In this document: positions 1-6,915 of the stretch, in pieces
How the letters are laid out: every line of letters begins with the position of its first letter
Position numbering within the stretch: position 1 is the first letter of the stretch
NCBI GenBank assembly: GCA_946184595.1
Contig: CAMHFM010000021.1
Span: forward strand, 1-9,980
Origin: an uncultured Azospirillum sp.
Lineage (GTDB): Bacteria; Pseudomonadota; Alphaproteobacteria; RF32; CAG-239
DNA: 9,980 nt
Direction of reading: 5' to 3'
Program-made: the position numbers and the translations under genes
The notes under the pieces: generated by a model
The model's input: only the letters and a program-made list of their open reading frames with translations
What the model was told of the DNA's origin: nothing
Database searches by the model: none

Positions 1-395
1 ATATTTTGAGCGGTAATTTGATTGAAAATATCATCAATTTTTTGAGCATCAGTATTATAGTTAATAGCGGTGTAAAGTATTGAAAAATCAAGTTCTTTCT
101 GAGATACAGCTAAGCCGGCAGATTGTCCTTCTTTGAGCTTGCGTAGATTAGAAAAAGCATTTTGGCGCGCTTCTGGTCCTATGAATTTATTTGATATTTG
201 TTGTTTAACTGGTTGAATATTGTATTTCAGGCTACGAGCAATAGCGGTTTCGAGATTAAGTCGCCCTTTATGATTTTCTATTTGAATAATGTCATTTTTT
301 TGTGATGAATTATCAACAGGTTGTGAGGGTGTTGTACATGCATTTAGCAGTAATGAAATGATTAAGAAATAAGCTATTTTTTGAAGTCTTTTCAA
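1..395 (-). CDS. Probable TolC-family outer-membrane efflux lipoprotein, N-terminal part (cut by window edge)
   Basis: About 131 codons read leftward off the window edge with no stop. The protein opens with a lipoprotein signal: basic residues at 3 and 6, a hydrophobic stretch at about 7-17, and a lipobox L-N-A-C with Cys20, so the mature protein should be lipid-anchored. After a polar linker comes the segment LNLETAIARSLKYNIQ, which resembles the first conserved helix of TolC/OprM-type outer-membrane factors (L-x-x-A-I-x-x-A-L-x-x-N). A later segment, LDFSILYTAINYN, is also compatible with that family. The only plausible start is TTG: no in-frame ATG lies nearby and an AAGGAG ribosome site sits 8 bases upstream. 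Such proteins form the outer-membrane channel of efflux pumps or type I exporters. Partner genes are not visible. The family call rests on the short N-terminal part, so it could be another helical envelope lipoprotein. Confidence 0.6.
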   Translation of the reverse strand, partial: MKRLQKIAYFLIISLLLNACTTPSQPVDNSSQKNDIIQIENHKGRLNLETAIARSLKYNIQPVKQQISNKFIGPEARQNAFSNLRKLKEGQSAGLAVSQKELDFSILYTAINYNTDAQKIDDIFNQITAQN

Positions 396-403
396 TTTTT
401 TTG

Positions 404-409
404 CTCCTT
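404..409 (-). promoter_or_regulatory. Ribosome binding site fixing a TTG start
   Basis: On the minus strand this reads AAGGAG, with 8 bases to the TTG at 395-393. It is the best match to the anti-Shine-Dalgarno consensus near the divergent gap, and it settles the start of the lipoprotein gene on a TTG codon, since no ATG in that frame lies close by. Confidence 0.65.
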
Positions 410-410
410 G

Positions 411-428
411 TTGTAACAATTTGTAACA
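411..428. repeat. Tandem 8-base direct repeat, TTGTAACA, one helical turn apart
   Basis: TTGTAACA occurs at 411-418 and again at 421-428, exactly 10 bases apart, just upstream of the ribosome site of the leftward lipoprotein gene and within the divergent region shared with the oxidoreductase gene. The spacing would place two copies on the same face of the helix, as in an operator, but in this AT-rich DNA it may be chance. Confidence 0.3.
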
Positions 429-519
429 TCTTTTTATGTGACTTTTCAAGCGAAATTAACTAGTAATTAGGTCGGATTTGATTAATTAGGGATAGTATTA
501 ACTTTTATAAGGAAGACCT

Positions 520-1527
520 ATGACTAATATTAAAGTTGCCGTTATCGGCGCCGGCATGATGGGTAAAAACCATTTGAAGATGTATAAGTCTTTACAAGGT
601 GTTGAGCTGGTTGGTGTATATGATGTTTTCTCCGATTCAGCTAAAGCGGCTGCAGATATGTTTGGAATTAAAGCTTTTTCTTCAATGGAAGAAGTTGCTG
701 CTTGTGTTGATGCCGTTAGTGTTGTGACGACATCTGTTGCGCACGCGGAAGTTGGTGAATTTTTCTTAAACAAAGGCATTCATTGCTTAATTGAAAAACC
801 ATTAGCAACGACAGAGGAAGAGTGTCAGCGCTTAATTTCTGCTGCAAAAAAGAATAATGTTGTCTTATTAGTCGGACACGTTGAGCGTTATAATCCGGCT
901 GTTGAGCAAATGTCTAAGATTTTATCAGATACTTCTAAAATTCGTTCTTTAACTTCTCAAAGAATGTCAGCCGCATCTGGTCGTATTACAGATGTTGATG
1001 TGGCTATGGATTTGATGATTCACGATGTTGAGGTTATTCAAGCTTTGGTTAAATCTCCGGTTGTTAAAGTTCATGCTGCATCTGTAAACGGTGGTAAAGA
1101 TTATATTTCGGCTTTATTGGAGTTTGCAAACGGGGCAACAGCAAACTTAACAGCAAGCCGTATTACACAAGCTCGTGTTCGTACTTTAACAGTTACAACA
1201 GATACAAACTATATTGATATGGACTTTATCAATCAAAGCATTAACGTTCATTCTCAAGGACGTATGCCTTATGTTAATCAGGAAGAAATTCCGGAATGGA
1301 TGAATTATGGCTTAAAGGGTAGCGTTGAACAATTGTTTATTCCGACAAATCAACCATTACAAGTTGAATTAGCTCACTTTATCGATTGTGTTAACGGTAA
1401 AGCTCAGCCTCGTGTTACCGGTGAAGACGCTCTTGATGCCTTGCGTGTTGTTTGGCAAATTCAAGAAAAACTTGGTTTTGCTTCCGGTGCTGTTTCTGGA
1501 GAGAAATTGGCATTGGCTGCTGAATAA
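520..1527 (+). CDS. Gfo/Idh/MocA-family NAD(P)-dependent oxidoreductase
   Basis: 335 residues, the usual length for this family. The N-terminal Rossmann fold opens with the dinucleotide motif VIGAGMMG (residues 8-15), and Asp35 ends the second strand, where NAD-preferring members hold an acid. The family signature E-K-P-L (92-95) includes Lys93, which lies near substrate and cofactor. A G-H-V-E-R-Y-N-P segment (119-126) and an M-I-H-D-V-E motif (166-171, His168 as the likely catalytic partner) follow, then the alpha/beta C-terminal domain. The family oxidises or reduces sugars, sugar nucleotides and related polyols. The GHVERYNP segment resembles what I recall of UDP-GlcNAc 3-dehydrogenases (GnnA type), which would link it to lipid A or surface sugars, but that is a guess. 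AAGGAAG at 509-515 supports the ATG. The gene is transcribed alone, with a terminator 25 bases after its stop. Confidence 0.85.
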   Translation: MTNIKVAVIGAGMMGKNHLKMYKSLQGVELVGVYDVFSDSAKAAADMFGIKAFSSMEEVAACVDAVSVVTTSVAHAEVGEFFLNKGIHCLIEKPLATTEEECQRLISAAKKNNVVLLVGHVERYNPAVEQMSKILSDTSKIRSLTSQRMSAASGRITDVDVAMDLMIHDVEVIQALVKSPVVKVHAASVNGGKDYISALLEFANGATANLTASRITQARVRTLTVTTDTNYIDMDFINQSINVHSQGRMPYVNQEEIPEWMNYGLKGSVEQLFIPTNQPLQVELAHFIDCVNGKAQPRVTGEDALDALRVVWQIQEKLGFASGAVSGEKLALAAE

Positions 1528-1552
1528 AGTTGCTAAAATTAAAGTTTGCTAT

Positions 1553-1583
1553 AAAATGAGGCGAGGGAATCGCCTCATTTTTT
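1553..1583 (+). terminator. Intrinsic terminator after the oxidoreductase gene
   Basis: A perfect 11-bp stem: AAAATGAGGCG (1553-1563) pairs with CGCCTCATTTT (1571-1581) around a 7-base loop, and six T's run from 1578 to 1583. It is a textbook rho-independent terminator. Unusually, it ends 13 bases before the truA start codon, so it also bears on how truA is expressed. Confidence 0.85.
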
Positions 1584-1596
1584 GTTGAGAAAGAAA

Positions 1597-2361
1597 ATGC
1601 GTTATAAAATAACGGTTGAATATGACGGAACAGATTTACTCGGGTGGCAATGGCAACCTGATGGTAATAGCGCGCAAGGTTTTTTAGAATCTGCTCTGAG
1701 GAATGCTTTTGAACGTTTTATTGCTAAAGATGTTTCAAATGGTGCGTTAGTTTGGGGGGCAGGAAGAACAGACGCAGGTGTTCATGCTTTAGCTCAGGTT
1801 GCACATTTTGATTTAGATTTAGATATTGAGGATTGGAAAATGCGTGAAGCCCTAAATGCTAATTTGCGCGATTTAGAGGCTCCCGTAAGTGTTGTAAATG
1901 TTGAAAAAGTTAATGAAGATTTTCATGCACGCTTTTCCGCCAAAGGGCGAGGATACATTTATCGTATCTTAAATCGTCGAGCTCCAAGCGTTTTGTTAAA
2001 GAACCGCGTTTGGTGGGTTCCTGTGCCGCTTGATGTTGAAAAAATGCGTCAAGCATCAAAATGTTTGCTTGGAAAACATGATTTCACCTCTTTTCGGGCG
2101 GCGGCTTGTCAGGCAAAATCTCCGATTAAAACTCTTGATAAGTTAGATATTGTTCAAAATGGCGAAGAGATTTTGTTTGAGGTTGAGGCGCGTTCTTTTT
2201 TGCATCATCAGGTTCGTAATTTTGTTGGAACCTTAAAAATGGTTGGTGATGATCAATTTGAGATAGATGATGTACAAAGAATTTTGGAAGCTAAAGACAG
2301 AAAACAAGCTGGCGTAACAGCACCTGCCTGTGGATTGTATCTTAGCAAAGTTTGGTACTAA
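1597..2361 (+). CDS. truA: tRNA pseudouridine(38-40) synthase TruA
   Basis: Converts uridines 38, 39 and 40 of the tRNA anticodon arm to pseudouridine in the cytoplasm. From the ATG at 1597 the protein has 254 residues, near the family norm (E. coli 270). It starts with the expected MRYKITVEYDGT strand and contains the catalytic motif G-R-T-D-A-G-V-H-A (residues 56-64) with nucleophile Asp59. The conserved F-x-A-R-F-S-A segment, the S-F-R-A-A-A-C-Q block and the late F-L-H-H-Q-V-R-N motif of this family are all present. The frame stays open to a TTG at 1582, but that codon overlaps the U-tract of the upstream terminator and adds residues absent from the family, so the ATG is preferred. The ribosome site is weak (GAGAAAG at 1587-1593). 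It is convergent with ftsK, and its own plus-strand terminator is not evident. Confidence 0.95.
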   Translation: MRYKITVEYDGTDLLGWQWQPDGNSAQGFLESALRNAFERFIAKDVSNGALVWGAGRTDAGVHALAQVAHFDLDLDIEDWKMREALNANLRDLEAPVSVVNVEKVNEDFHARFSAKGRGYIYRILNRRAPSVLLKNRVWWVPVPLDVEKMRQASKCLLGKHDFTSFRAAACQAKSPIKTLDKLDIVQNGEEILFEVEARSFLHHQVRNFVGTLKMVGDDQFEIDDVQRILEAKDRKQAGVTAPACGLYLSKVWY

Positions 2362-2375
2362 TGTTATTTGCACAT

Positions 2376-2405
2376 AAAAAACTGCCAATGCTCACGCGTT
2401 GGCAG
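2376..2405 (-). terminator. Strong minus-strand intrinsic terminator
   Basis: On the minus strand a 10-bp stem (positions 2405-2396 with 2391-2382, one G-U pair) is capped by a GTGA tetraloop (2395-2392) and followed at once by six T's (2381-2376). On the plus strand the hairpin is followed by GGAATCGG with no T-run, so it acts on leftward transcripts. It would end the candidate small RNA and any read-through from ftsK. Confidence 0.8.
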
Positions 2406-2524
2406 GGAATCGGTATTAGATTCTAGTTAGAGAATTTATGAGTTTGTCGTTGCTCTTCACAGAGGTAAACAAACAAAATTTGTTCAATGAAAGAAAATTA
2501 TTTTTTAATAATAAACCGTATGTT
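2376..2524 (-). ncRNA. Candidate small RNA gene, no known family recognised
   Basis: The gap between truA and ftsK holds no reading frame of note but has a complete small transcription unit on the minus strand: a promoter at 2557-2530, a predicted start near 2523-2525, and a strong terminator at 2405-2376, giving about 149 bases. Visible secondary structure includes an irregular hairpin, with outer stem GTTTGT/ACAAAC (2474-2469 with 2447-2442) and inner stem CTCT/AGAG (2464-2461 with 2456-2453) capped by GTGA. A smaller hairpin follows (ATTCT/AGAAT, 2435-2431 with 2424-2420), then the GTGA-capped terminator stem. The first 50 or so bases are A/U-rich and less structured. I find no anticodon arm, SRP core or tmRNA features, and the ends do not pair as one long rod like 6S RNA. 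It could instead be just the ftsK 3' end with a chance promoter. Confidence 0.45.
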
Positions 2525-2529
2525 CTTTT

Positions 2530-2557
2530 ATGATAGCAGGCTGTTTCTTTTTGTCAA
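2530..2557 (-). promoter_or_regulatory. Sigma-70-type promoter inside the ftsK-truA gap, minus strand
   Basis: On the minus strand TTGACA (2557-2552, a perfect -35) is separated by 16 bases from TATCAT (2535-2530, five of six matches to the -10 consensus). It lies just after the ftsK stop codon and points into the gap, away from ftsK, so no protein gene explains it. The candidate small RNA is the only thing it could transcribe before the terminator. Confidence 0.55.
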
Positions 2558-2558
2558 G

Positions 2559-2581
2559 AAAAACAAAGCCTTGCCAGCTTT
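2559..2581 (-). terminator. ftsK: Weak hairpin at the ftsK stop codon
   Basis: On the minus strand AAAGC (2581-2577, overlapping the stop codon) can pair with GCTTT (2569-2565) around a 7-base loop, followed by GTTTTT. The 5-bp stem is short, so termination here would be partial at best. The main barrier for ftsK transcripts is the stronger hairpin at 2405-2376. Confidence 0.3.
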
Positions 2582-4928
2582 AGCCAATTATTTGACGTTT
2601 ACCCATAGCATCAGGAGCAGAAACAATCCCTTCCTCTTCCATTTTATCAATTAATGATGCTGCACGATTATAACCTATTCTTAAACGGCGCTGGATATAG
2701 CTGATAGAAGCTTTTTTATCATTGCGGATAATATCAACAGCCTGGAGGTATAAATCTTCGTCTTTATCACCGGATCCACCAAAATTACTTTTATCAAAAA
2801 CTGCACCGGAGTCTTTTTCATTTAATTCTCCTTGAGTTACAGCTTCAATATATTCAGGTTCTTTTTGCGATTTGATAAATTCGACGATATTTTCAACTTC
2901 TTCATCCTTGACAAAGGCTCCGTGGATACGTATCGGGCGTTGACCTGCCGGCATGTAGAGCATATCGCCTTTACCGAGTAATTGTTCTGCCCCTTGTTCC
3001 CCTAAAATGGTGCGACTGTCAATTTTTGATGTGACTTGGAAACTAATACGTGTTGGGAAATTAGCTTTAATTGTACCAGTAATAACATCAACAGACGGGC
3101 GTTGTGTAGACATAATCAAGTGTAATCCTGCAGCACGAGCCATTTGAGCTAAGCGCTGAATGGCTGCTTCAACTTCTTTACCTGCAACAAGCATAAGATC
3201 AGCCATTTCATCAACGACGATGACGATATATGGTAATGGTTTTAGCTCTATTTCCTGTTCTTCGTAAATCGGTTTACCATCTTCATCAAAACCAGTTTGA
3301 ACAGTTCTCTTATATGGTTTTCCTGTTTTCTTTAATTCCATGATTTTTTGATTGTATCCGCTGATGTTTCTTACATTCATTTGAGCCATAGCGCGGTAGC
3401 GATCTTCCATTTCTTTAACAGCCCATTTGAGTCCGATAACAGCTTTAGCCGGATCGGTGATAACCGGAGTTAATAAATGCGGAATACCGTTATACATTGA
3501 AAATTCAAGCATTTTCGGGTCAATCATGATTAATTTGCATTCTTCCGGGCTCATACGGAACAATAAAGAAAGAATCATAGAGTTAACACCGACAGATTTA
3601 CCAGAACCGGTTGTTCCTGCAACCAGCAAGTGAGGCATTTTGGTTAAATCGGCATAAGTGTTTTGACCACCAATATCTTTACCAAGAACGACGTTAAGTG
3701 CATTTTTGGATTCAGAGAAATTCGGATCTTCAAATAAATCTCGTAACCATACAGTATCGCGAGTTAAATTCGGAAGCTCTATACCGATTGTGTTAGAGCC
3801 AGGGACAAGAGCAATACGAACAGCTGCTGCTGACATTGAACGTGCAATGTCGTCTGCCAAGCCGATGACGCGAGCATTTTTTGTTCCCGGAGCAGGTTCT
3901 AGTTCATATAAAGTAACAACAGGGCCGGGACGAACTTTAACAATTTTTCCGTGAATACCAAATTCTTCCAGTGTATTTTCAAGTTCACGAGCAATTCTTT
4001 CCAATTCTTCTCTGCTGACACTATTGTTAACTTTGTCTTTTGGTCGAGAGAGTAAATTAATGCTGGGGCGAATATAGCCATCAGTATCAGAAGGCGTCGA
4101 AATGACTTTAACGGTAGATGCTTTCTTGAGGGCTTTAGTTTTTGTTTGCTCTGTCGTTTCTTCTTTTTTTATCTCAGAAGATGTGTCATTATCATTAAAG
4201 CTAGGTTCTATTCTTTCAAGTGGTTCTTTACGATTGCGGCGTTTCTTTTCTTGTTTCTTTTTGATCTCTTTACGCTCTTCATAGCTGAAATGGTGATTAC
4301 CAAATAAGTCTAAAATATATCGGAAACCTTTATATATGCTTGAGAAAATTGCAATAAGGGTTAAGTAAATTGTTTTAATCCAATTAAACCAGTGTTTTAT
4401 GGTAATACCAAAGGCGTAGTCAAAGAAAAACATGGTGAGTAAACAACAAAGGGCAAATAAAAGATATTTTCCATATCCGTAAGTATTAAAATGGTTGATA
4501 ATAGTCATCAGGTTTGTTGAAGAAAATGCACCGAAAAATCCCCCAATTTTTATCGGCAACCAGTGTGTTGGTAAAAGAGCTAAAGCTGTTGAACCTGTTG
4601 CTAATCCCCAAATAAAGGCTAAAATTCTTGAATAAGCATTGATAAAACCAAATCCTCGCGCTAAATCATATCCCCATCGGAAAACAATGATTAAGAAAAA
4701 AGGTACAATTAGTCCTAAAGCTGAAAGCGAATAATCTGCAGTTATGGCTCCGTAAACACCGAGAGCATTTTTTATGGGTGCATCAGAGATAATATTTATG
4801 GCGCTATCCTGTTGATGATAAAACAGACAGCTTACCCAAATAAATAGTGTTCCACATATCAAAAATATCCCGCTTAAGCGTAGGAGTATTTTTTTAAGAA
4901 GAGATTGTTTTTGTTTTTTCTTTGCCAT
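2580..4928 (-). CDS. ftsK: DNA translocase FtsK
   Basis: A septum-anchored motor that pumps chromosome termini apart and activates XerCD dimer resolution at division. From the ATG at 4928 it has 782 residues. The N-terminal domain has about four membrane segments (roughly 19-37, 67-83, 102-119, 153-172). A charged, lysine/glutamate-rich linker follows (about 205-310), short compared with E. coli FtsK. The motor has Walker A G-T-T-G-S-G-K-S (438-445, Lys444) and Walker B with V-V-D-E-M-A-D-L (Asp573, Glu574), then the conserved QRPSVDVITG and ILGEQGAEQLLGKGDM blocks. The last 60 residues (723-782) form the winged-helix gamma domain, whose RRLRIGYNRA helix reads polar KOPS sites. The start at 4928 is preferred over an ATG 15 codons upstream because AAGGGG lies 6 bases before it and MAKKK is a typical opening. 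Divergent from fabD. Confidence 0.95.
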   Translation of the reverse strand: MAKKKQKQSLLKKILLRLSGIFLICGTLFIWVSCLFYHQQDSAINIISDAPIKNALGVYGAITADYSLSALGLIVPFFLIIVFRWGYDLARGFGFINAYSRILAFIWGLATGSTALALLPTHWLPIKIGGFFGAFSSTNLMTIINHFNTYGYGKYLLFALCCLLTMFFFDYAFGITIKHWFNWIKTIYLTLIAIFSSIYKGFRYILDLFGNHHFSYEERKEIKKKQEKKRRNRKEPLERIEPSFNDNDTSSEIKKEETTEQTKTKALKKASTVKVISTPSDTDGYIRPSINLLSRPKDKVNNSVSREELERIARELENTLEEFGIHGKIVKVRPGPVVTLYELEPAPGTKNARVIGLADDIARSMSAAAVRIALVPGSNTIGIELPNLTRDTVWLRDLFEDPNFSESKNALNVVLGKDIGGQNTYADLTKMPHLLVAGTTGSGKSVGVNSMILSLLFRMSPEECKLIMIDPKMLEFSMYNGIPHLLTPVITDPAKAVIGLKWAVKEMEDRYRAMAQMNVRNISGYNQKIMELKKTGKPYKRTVQTGFDEDGKPIYEEQEIELKPLPYIVIVVDEMADLMLVAGKEVEAAIQRLAQMARAAGLHLIMSTQRPSVDVITGTIKANFPTRISFQVTSKIDSRTILGEQGAEQLLGKGDMLYMPAGQRPIRIHGAFVKDEEVENIVEFIKSQKEPEYIEAVTQGELNEKDSGAVFDKSNFGGSGDKDEDLYLQAVDIIRNDKKASISYIQRRLRIGYNRAASLIDKMEEEGIVSAPDAMGKRQIIG

Positions 4929-4934
4929 TTTTAG

Positions 4935-4940
4935 CCCCTT
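4935..4940 (-). promoter_or_regulatory. ftsK: Ribosome binding site that decides the ftsK start
   Basis: The minus strand reads AAGGGG, 6 bases before the ATG at 4928-4926. The alternative ATG 45 bases upstream has no comparable site, so the shorter 782-residue product is chosen. Confidence 0.65.
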
Positions 4941-5089
4941 TTGAATGGCTATAGTATAAAGATAAAATCTCAAAAGTTTATTAATTTTATTCAGTTCGTG
5001 GGGTAAGAAAGGAATATTTATTGACTTTTTTTATAAAATAGCACAGGCTTATCCGTACAAAAGTTTAATAATAAGAGGTTTTTTAGAGT

Positions 5090-6034
5090 ATGAAGTATGC
5101 TTTTGTTTTCCCAGGACAAGGGTCTCAATTTGTCGGCATGGGAAAAGAATTAGCTGATAATTTTAAGTCAGCGAAAGAAGTTTTTCAGGAAGTTAATGAC
5201 GCAATTTCCCAAGATTTATTCAAATTAATGTGCGAAGGTCCGGAGAGTGATTTGATGATGACAATAAATGCTCAACCGGCTTTGATGGCTCATTCAATGG
5301 CTGTTGTTCGTGTTTTGGAAAAGGATTTTGGGATTAATTTAGCGGATAAAGCTGCTTATGTTGCCGGACATTCTTTAGGAGAATATTCTGCAGCTTGTGC
5401 GGCTGGTGTTTTTTCTTTATCGGATACGGCAAAATTGTTGCGCACCAGAGGTGAGGCAATGCAAGCCGCTGTCCCACTCGGTGTTGGAGGAATGGCAGCG
5501 GTTATTGGTATGTCATTTAAAGATGTGGATGCTTTAGTTGATGTTTGTCGTGAGACCGGTGGAGAATGTGTTGCCGCAAACGATAATGCTGATGGGCAGG
5601 TTGTTTTATCAGGACATCTGTCGGCAATAGAAAAAGCTGTTGAGGTTGCTTCAGAGTTTGGCGCAAAAAGATGTATTAAACTTCCTGTAAGCGCGCCTTT
5701 TCATAGTCCGTTAATGGCTCCAGCGGCAAAAGTAATGAAAGAAGCCTTAGGAAAAACGACGGCTCACGATGCCAAAATTCCATTGATTGCAAATGTGTTA
5801 GCTACTCCAATTACAAATAGTCGTGAAATTATAAAGCATTTGGTTGAGCAAGTCACAGGATCTGTCCGTTGGCGTGAAAGTGTCAGCTATATGGTTGAAA
5901 ACGGTGTTACAGATGTGATTGAACTCGGTGCCGGTAAAGTATTATCGGGAATCGTAAAAAGAAGTTATAAAGAAATTAATACAGTCTCTGTCAGCACTTC
6001 TGCCGATATTGAGGCTTTGGCTAAAGATTTATAA
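5090..6034 (+). CDS. fabD: Malonyl-CoA:ACP transacylase FabD
   Basis: Moves malonate from CoA to acyl carrier protein, supplying the extender unit for type II fatty acid synthesis in the cytoplasm. At 314 residues it matches the family (about 310). Visible landmarks are F-P-G-Q-G-S-Q (7-13), the N-A-Q-P-A block (60-64), the nucleophile elbow G-H-S-L-G-E (93-98, Ser95), the conserved Arg120 in R-T-R-G that binds the malonyl carboxylate, and A-P-F-H-S-P-L-M with catalytic His205. The ATG at 5090 gives the canonical K-Y-A-F-V-F-P-G opening. AAGAGG at 5073-5078 is the best ribosome site, though 11 bases away. It is the first gene of a two-gene operon with fabG. A TTGACT at 5021-5026 could be its -35, but no good -10 sits at proper spacing. 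Confidence 0.97.
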   Translation: MKYAFVFPGQGSQFVGMGKELADNFKSAKEVFQEVNDAISQDLFKLMCEGPESDLMMTINAQPALMAHSMAVVRVLEKDFGINLADKAAYVAGHSLGEYSAACAAGVFSLSDTAKLLRTRGEAMQAAVPLGVGGMAAVIGMSFKDVDALVDVCRETGGECVAANDNADGQVVLSGHLSAIEKAVEVASEFGAKRCIKLPVSAPFHSPLMAPAAKVMKEALGKTTAHDAKIPLIANVLATPITNSREIIKHLVEQVTGSVRWRESVSYMVENGVTDVIELGAGKVLSGIVKRSYKEINTVSVSTSADIEALAKDL

Positions 6035-6052
6035 TATGAAAGGAAATAAATC

Positions 6053-6790
6053 ATGTTTAGATTAGATGGTAAAGTTGCTTTAATTACAGGTGCTGCTGGT
6101 GGTATCGGTGATAAAATCGCACGGACTTTGCATGCTCAGGGGGCTATTTTAGCTTTGACAGATATGCGTGCAGAACCTATGGAAAAATTAAAGGCAGAAC
6201 TTGGCAGTAATGTCGAAACTTTTGTTGCTAATTTAACAAATCCGGAAGATGTTAAGAATTTGGTTGCTGCTGTTGAAGAAAAACTCGGAAGAATTGATAT
6301 TTTGGTTAATAATGCCGGATTAACACGTGATAATTTGTTCATCCGTATGAGTGATGAGGATTGGCAGTTAGTTTTGGATGTTAACCTTTCTGCAGGTTTC
6401 AAATTGGCTAAAGCTGCTGTTCGAGGCATGATGAAACGCCGTTTTGGTCGTATTATTGGTATCGCTTCTGTTGTTGGTGTTACTGGTAATGCAGGACAAG
6501 CTAACTATTCGGCTTCGAAAGCAGGTATGATTGCTATGAATAAATGTTTGGCACAAGAGGTTGGTTCTCGCGGTATTACAGTTAATTCAATTGCCCCAGG
6601 TTTTATTCGTACACCGATGACAGATGTTTTGCCTGAGGATGTAAAAGCTGCTTTGTTAGCTAAAATTCCGGAAGCGAAACTTGGTGAAGCACAAGATATT
6701 GCAAATGTTGTCGCTTTCTTAGCCTCTGATGAAGCTCAATATATTACGGGACAGACGATTAATATCAATGGCGGTATGGCTATGATTTAA
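6053..6790 (+). CDS. fabG: 3-oxoacyl-ACP reductase FabG
   Basis: NADPH-dependent reduction of 3-oxoacyl-ACP to 3-hydroxyacyl-ACP, the first reduction in each fatty acid elongation round. At 245 residues it is the standard FabG length. As a classical short-chain dehydrogenase it shows the cofactor motif T-G-A-A-G-G-I-G (12-19), N-N-A-G (86-89), and the catalytic tetrad Asn111, Ser139, Tyr152 and Lys156 (Y-S-A-S-K). It ends in the usual I-T-G-Q-T-I-N-I-N-G-G-M segment. The gene starts 18 bases after the fabD stop with AAGGAA 8 bases before the ATG, so the two are surely cotranscribed. That partnership supports FabG over other short-chain dehydrogenases. The customary acpP and fabF do not follow: a strong terminator ends the unit. 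Confidence 0.95.
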   Translation: MFRLDGKVALITGAAGGIGDKIARTLHAQGAILALTDMRAEPMEKLKAELGSNVETFVANLTNPEDVKNLVAAVEEKLGRIDILVNNAGLTRDNLFIRMSDEDWQLVLDVNLSAGFKLAKAAVRGMMKRRFGRIIGIASVVGVTGNAGQANYSASKAGMIAMNKCLAQEVGSRGITVNSIAPGFIRTPMTDVLPEDVKAALLAKIPEAKLGEAQDIANVVAFLASDEAQYITGQTININGGMAMI

Positions 6791-6793
6791 TGA

Positions 6794-6808
6794 ATCAGAT
6801 TATCTGAT
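6794..6808. repeat. Short perfect dyad after the fabG stop
   Basis: ATCAGA and TCTGAT flank a 3-base TTA centre, starting three bases after the fabG stop codon. It could form a small hairpin ahead of the main terminator, or be a palindromic protein site. There is no further sign of function. Confidence 0.3.
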
Positions 6809-6813
6809 AAATA

Positions 6814-6850
6814 AAAGGAGTTGCTTATTCAATAAGTAACTCCTTTCTTT
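6814..6850 (+). terminator. Intrinsic terminator of the fabD-fabG operon
   Basis: A stem of about 15 bp: AAAGGAGTT (6814-6822) pairs with AACTCCTTT (6838-6846), then one G-U pair, then CTTAT with ATAAG around a TCA loop (6829-6831). The tail is T-rich (CTTTCTTTGTT) but broken by C and G. The long stem and position make it a convincing end for the operon. On the minus strand the arm is preceded by A's rather than followed by a clean T-run. Confidence 0.8.
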
Positions 6851-6887
6851 GTTAAAATAAAAGTAAAAAAGGAATCGAAATAAGGAT

Positions 6888-6915
6888 TTGCTTTTTGGAA
6901 AAAACTCTTTATAAT
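6888..6915 (+). promoter_or_regulatory. Sigma-70-type promoter of the lptF-lptD operon
   Basis: TTGCTT (6888-6893) and a perfect TATAAT (6910-6915) are separated by 16 bases, placing the start of transcription near 6922, about 24 bases before the lptF ATG. It lies just beyond the fabG terminator, so lptF-lptD form a separate unit. Confidence 0.7.

Noticed and set aside
498..779. Minus-strand open frame of 93 codons
   Set aside because: It lies wholly opposite the start of the oxidoreductase gene, has low-complexity Ser/Thr/Ala composition and no ribosome site, and is a shadow of codon bias.
1388..1588. Plus-strand 66-codon frame overlapping the oxidoreductase end
   Set aside because: It is an out-of-frame overlap with a well-supported gene and runs through the terminator hairpin. 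No family features are visible.
1582..1596. TTG start for truA, five codons longer
   Set aside because: It overlaps the upstream terminator's U-tract, and the extra residues MLRKK are not part of the conserved TruA start. The ATG at 1597 gives the canonical opening.
2382..2405. Hairpin as a plus-strand terminator for truA
   Set aside because: No T-run follows on the plus strand (GGAATCGG). The A-run before it makes it a minus-strand terminator.
3427..4284. Several short open frames on both strands inside ftsK
   Set aside because: All overlap the FtsK linker and motor coding sequence in other frames and show no independent start signals.
4953..4958. TATACT on the minus strand as the ftsK -10 box
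   Set aside because: No acceptable -35 lies at 16-18 bases upstream. It is plausible but unsupported in such AT-rich DNA.
5021..5052. TTGACT as the fabD promoter -35
   Set aside because: The only -10-like sequence at the right side (GCTTAT, 5047-5052) is 20 bases away and poor, so I did not call a promoter.
6136..6556. Minus-strand frames opposite fabG
   Set aside because: They are antisense shadows of a strongly conserved gene, with no ribosome sites or recognisable domains.
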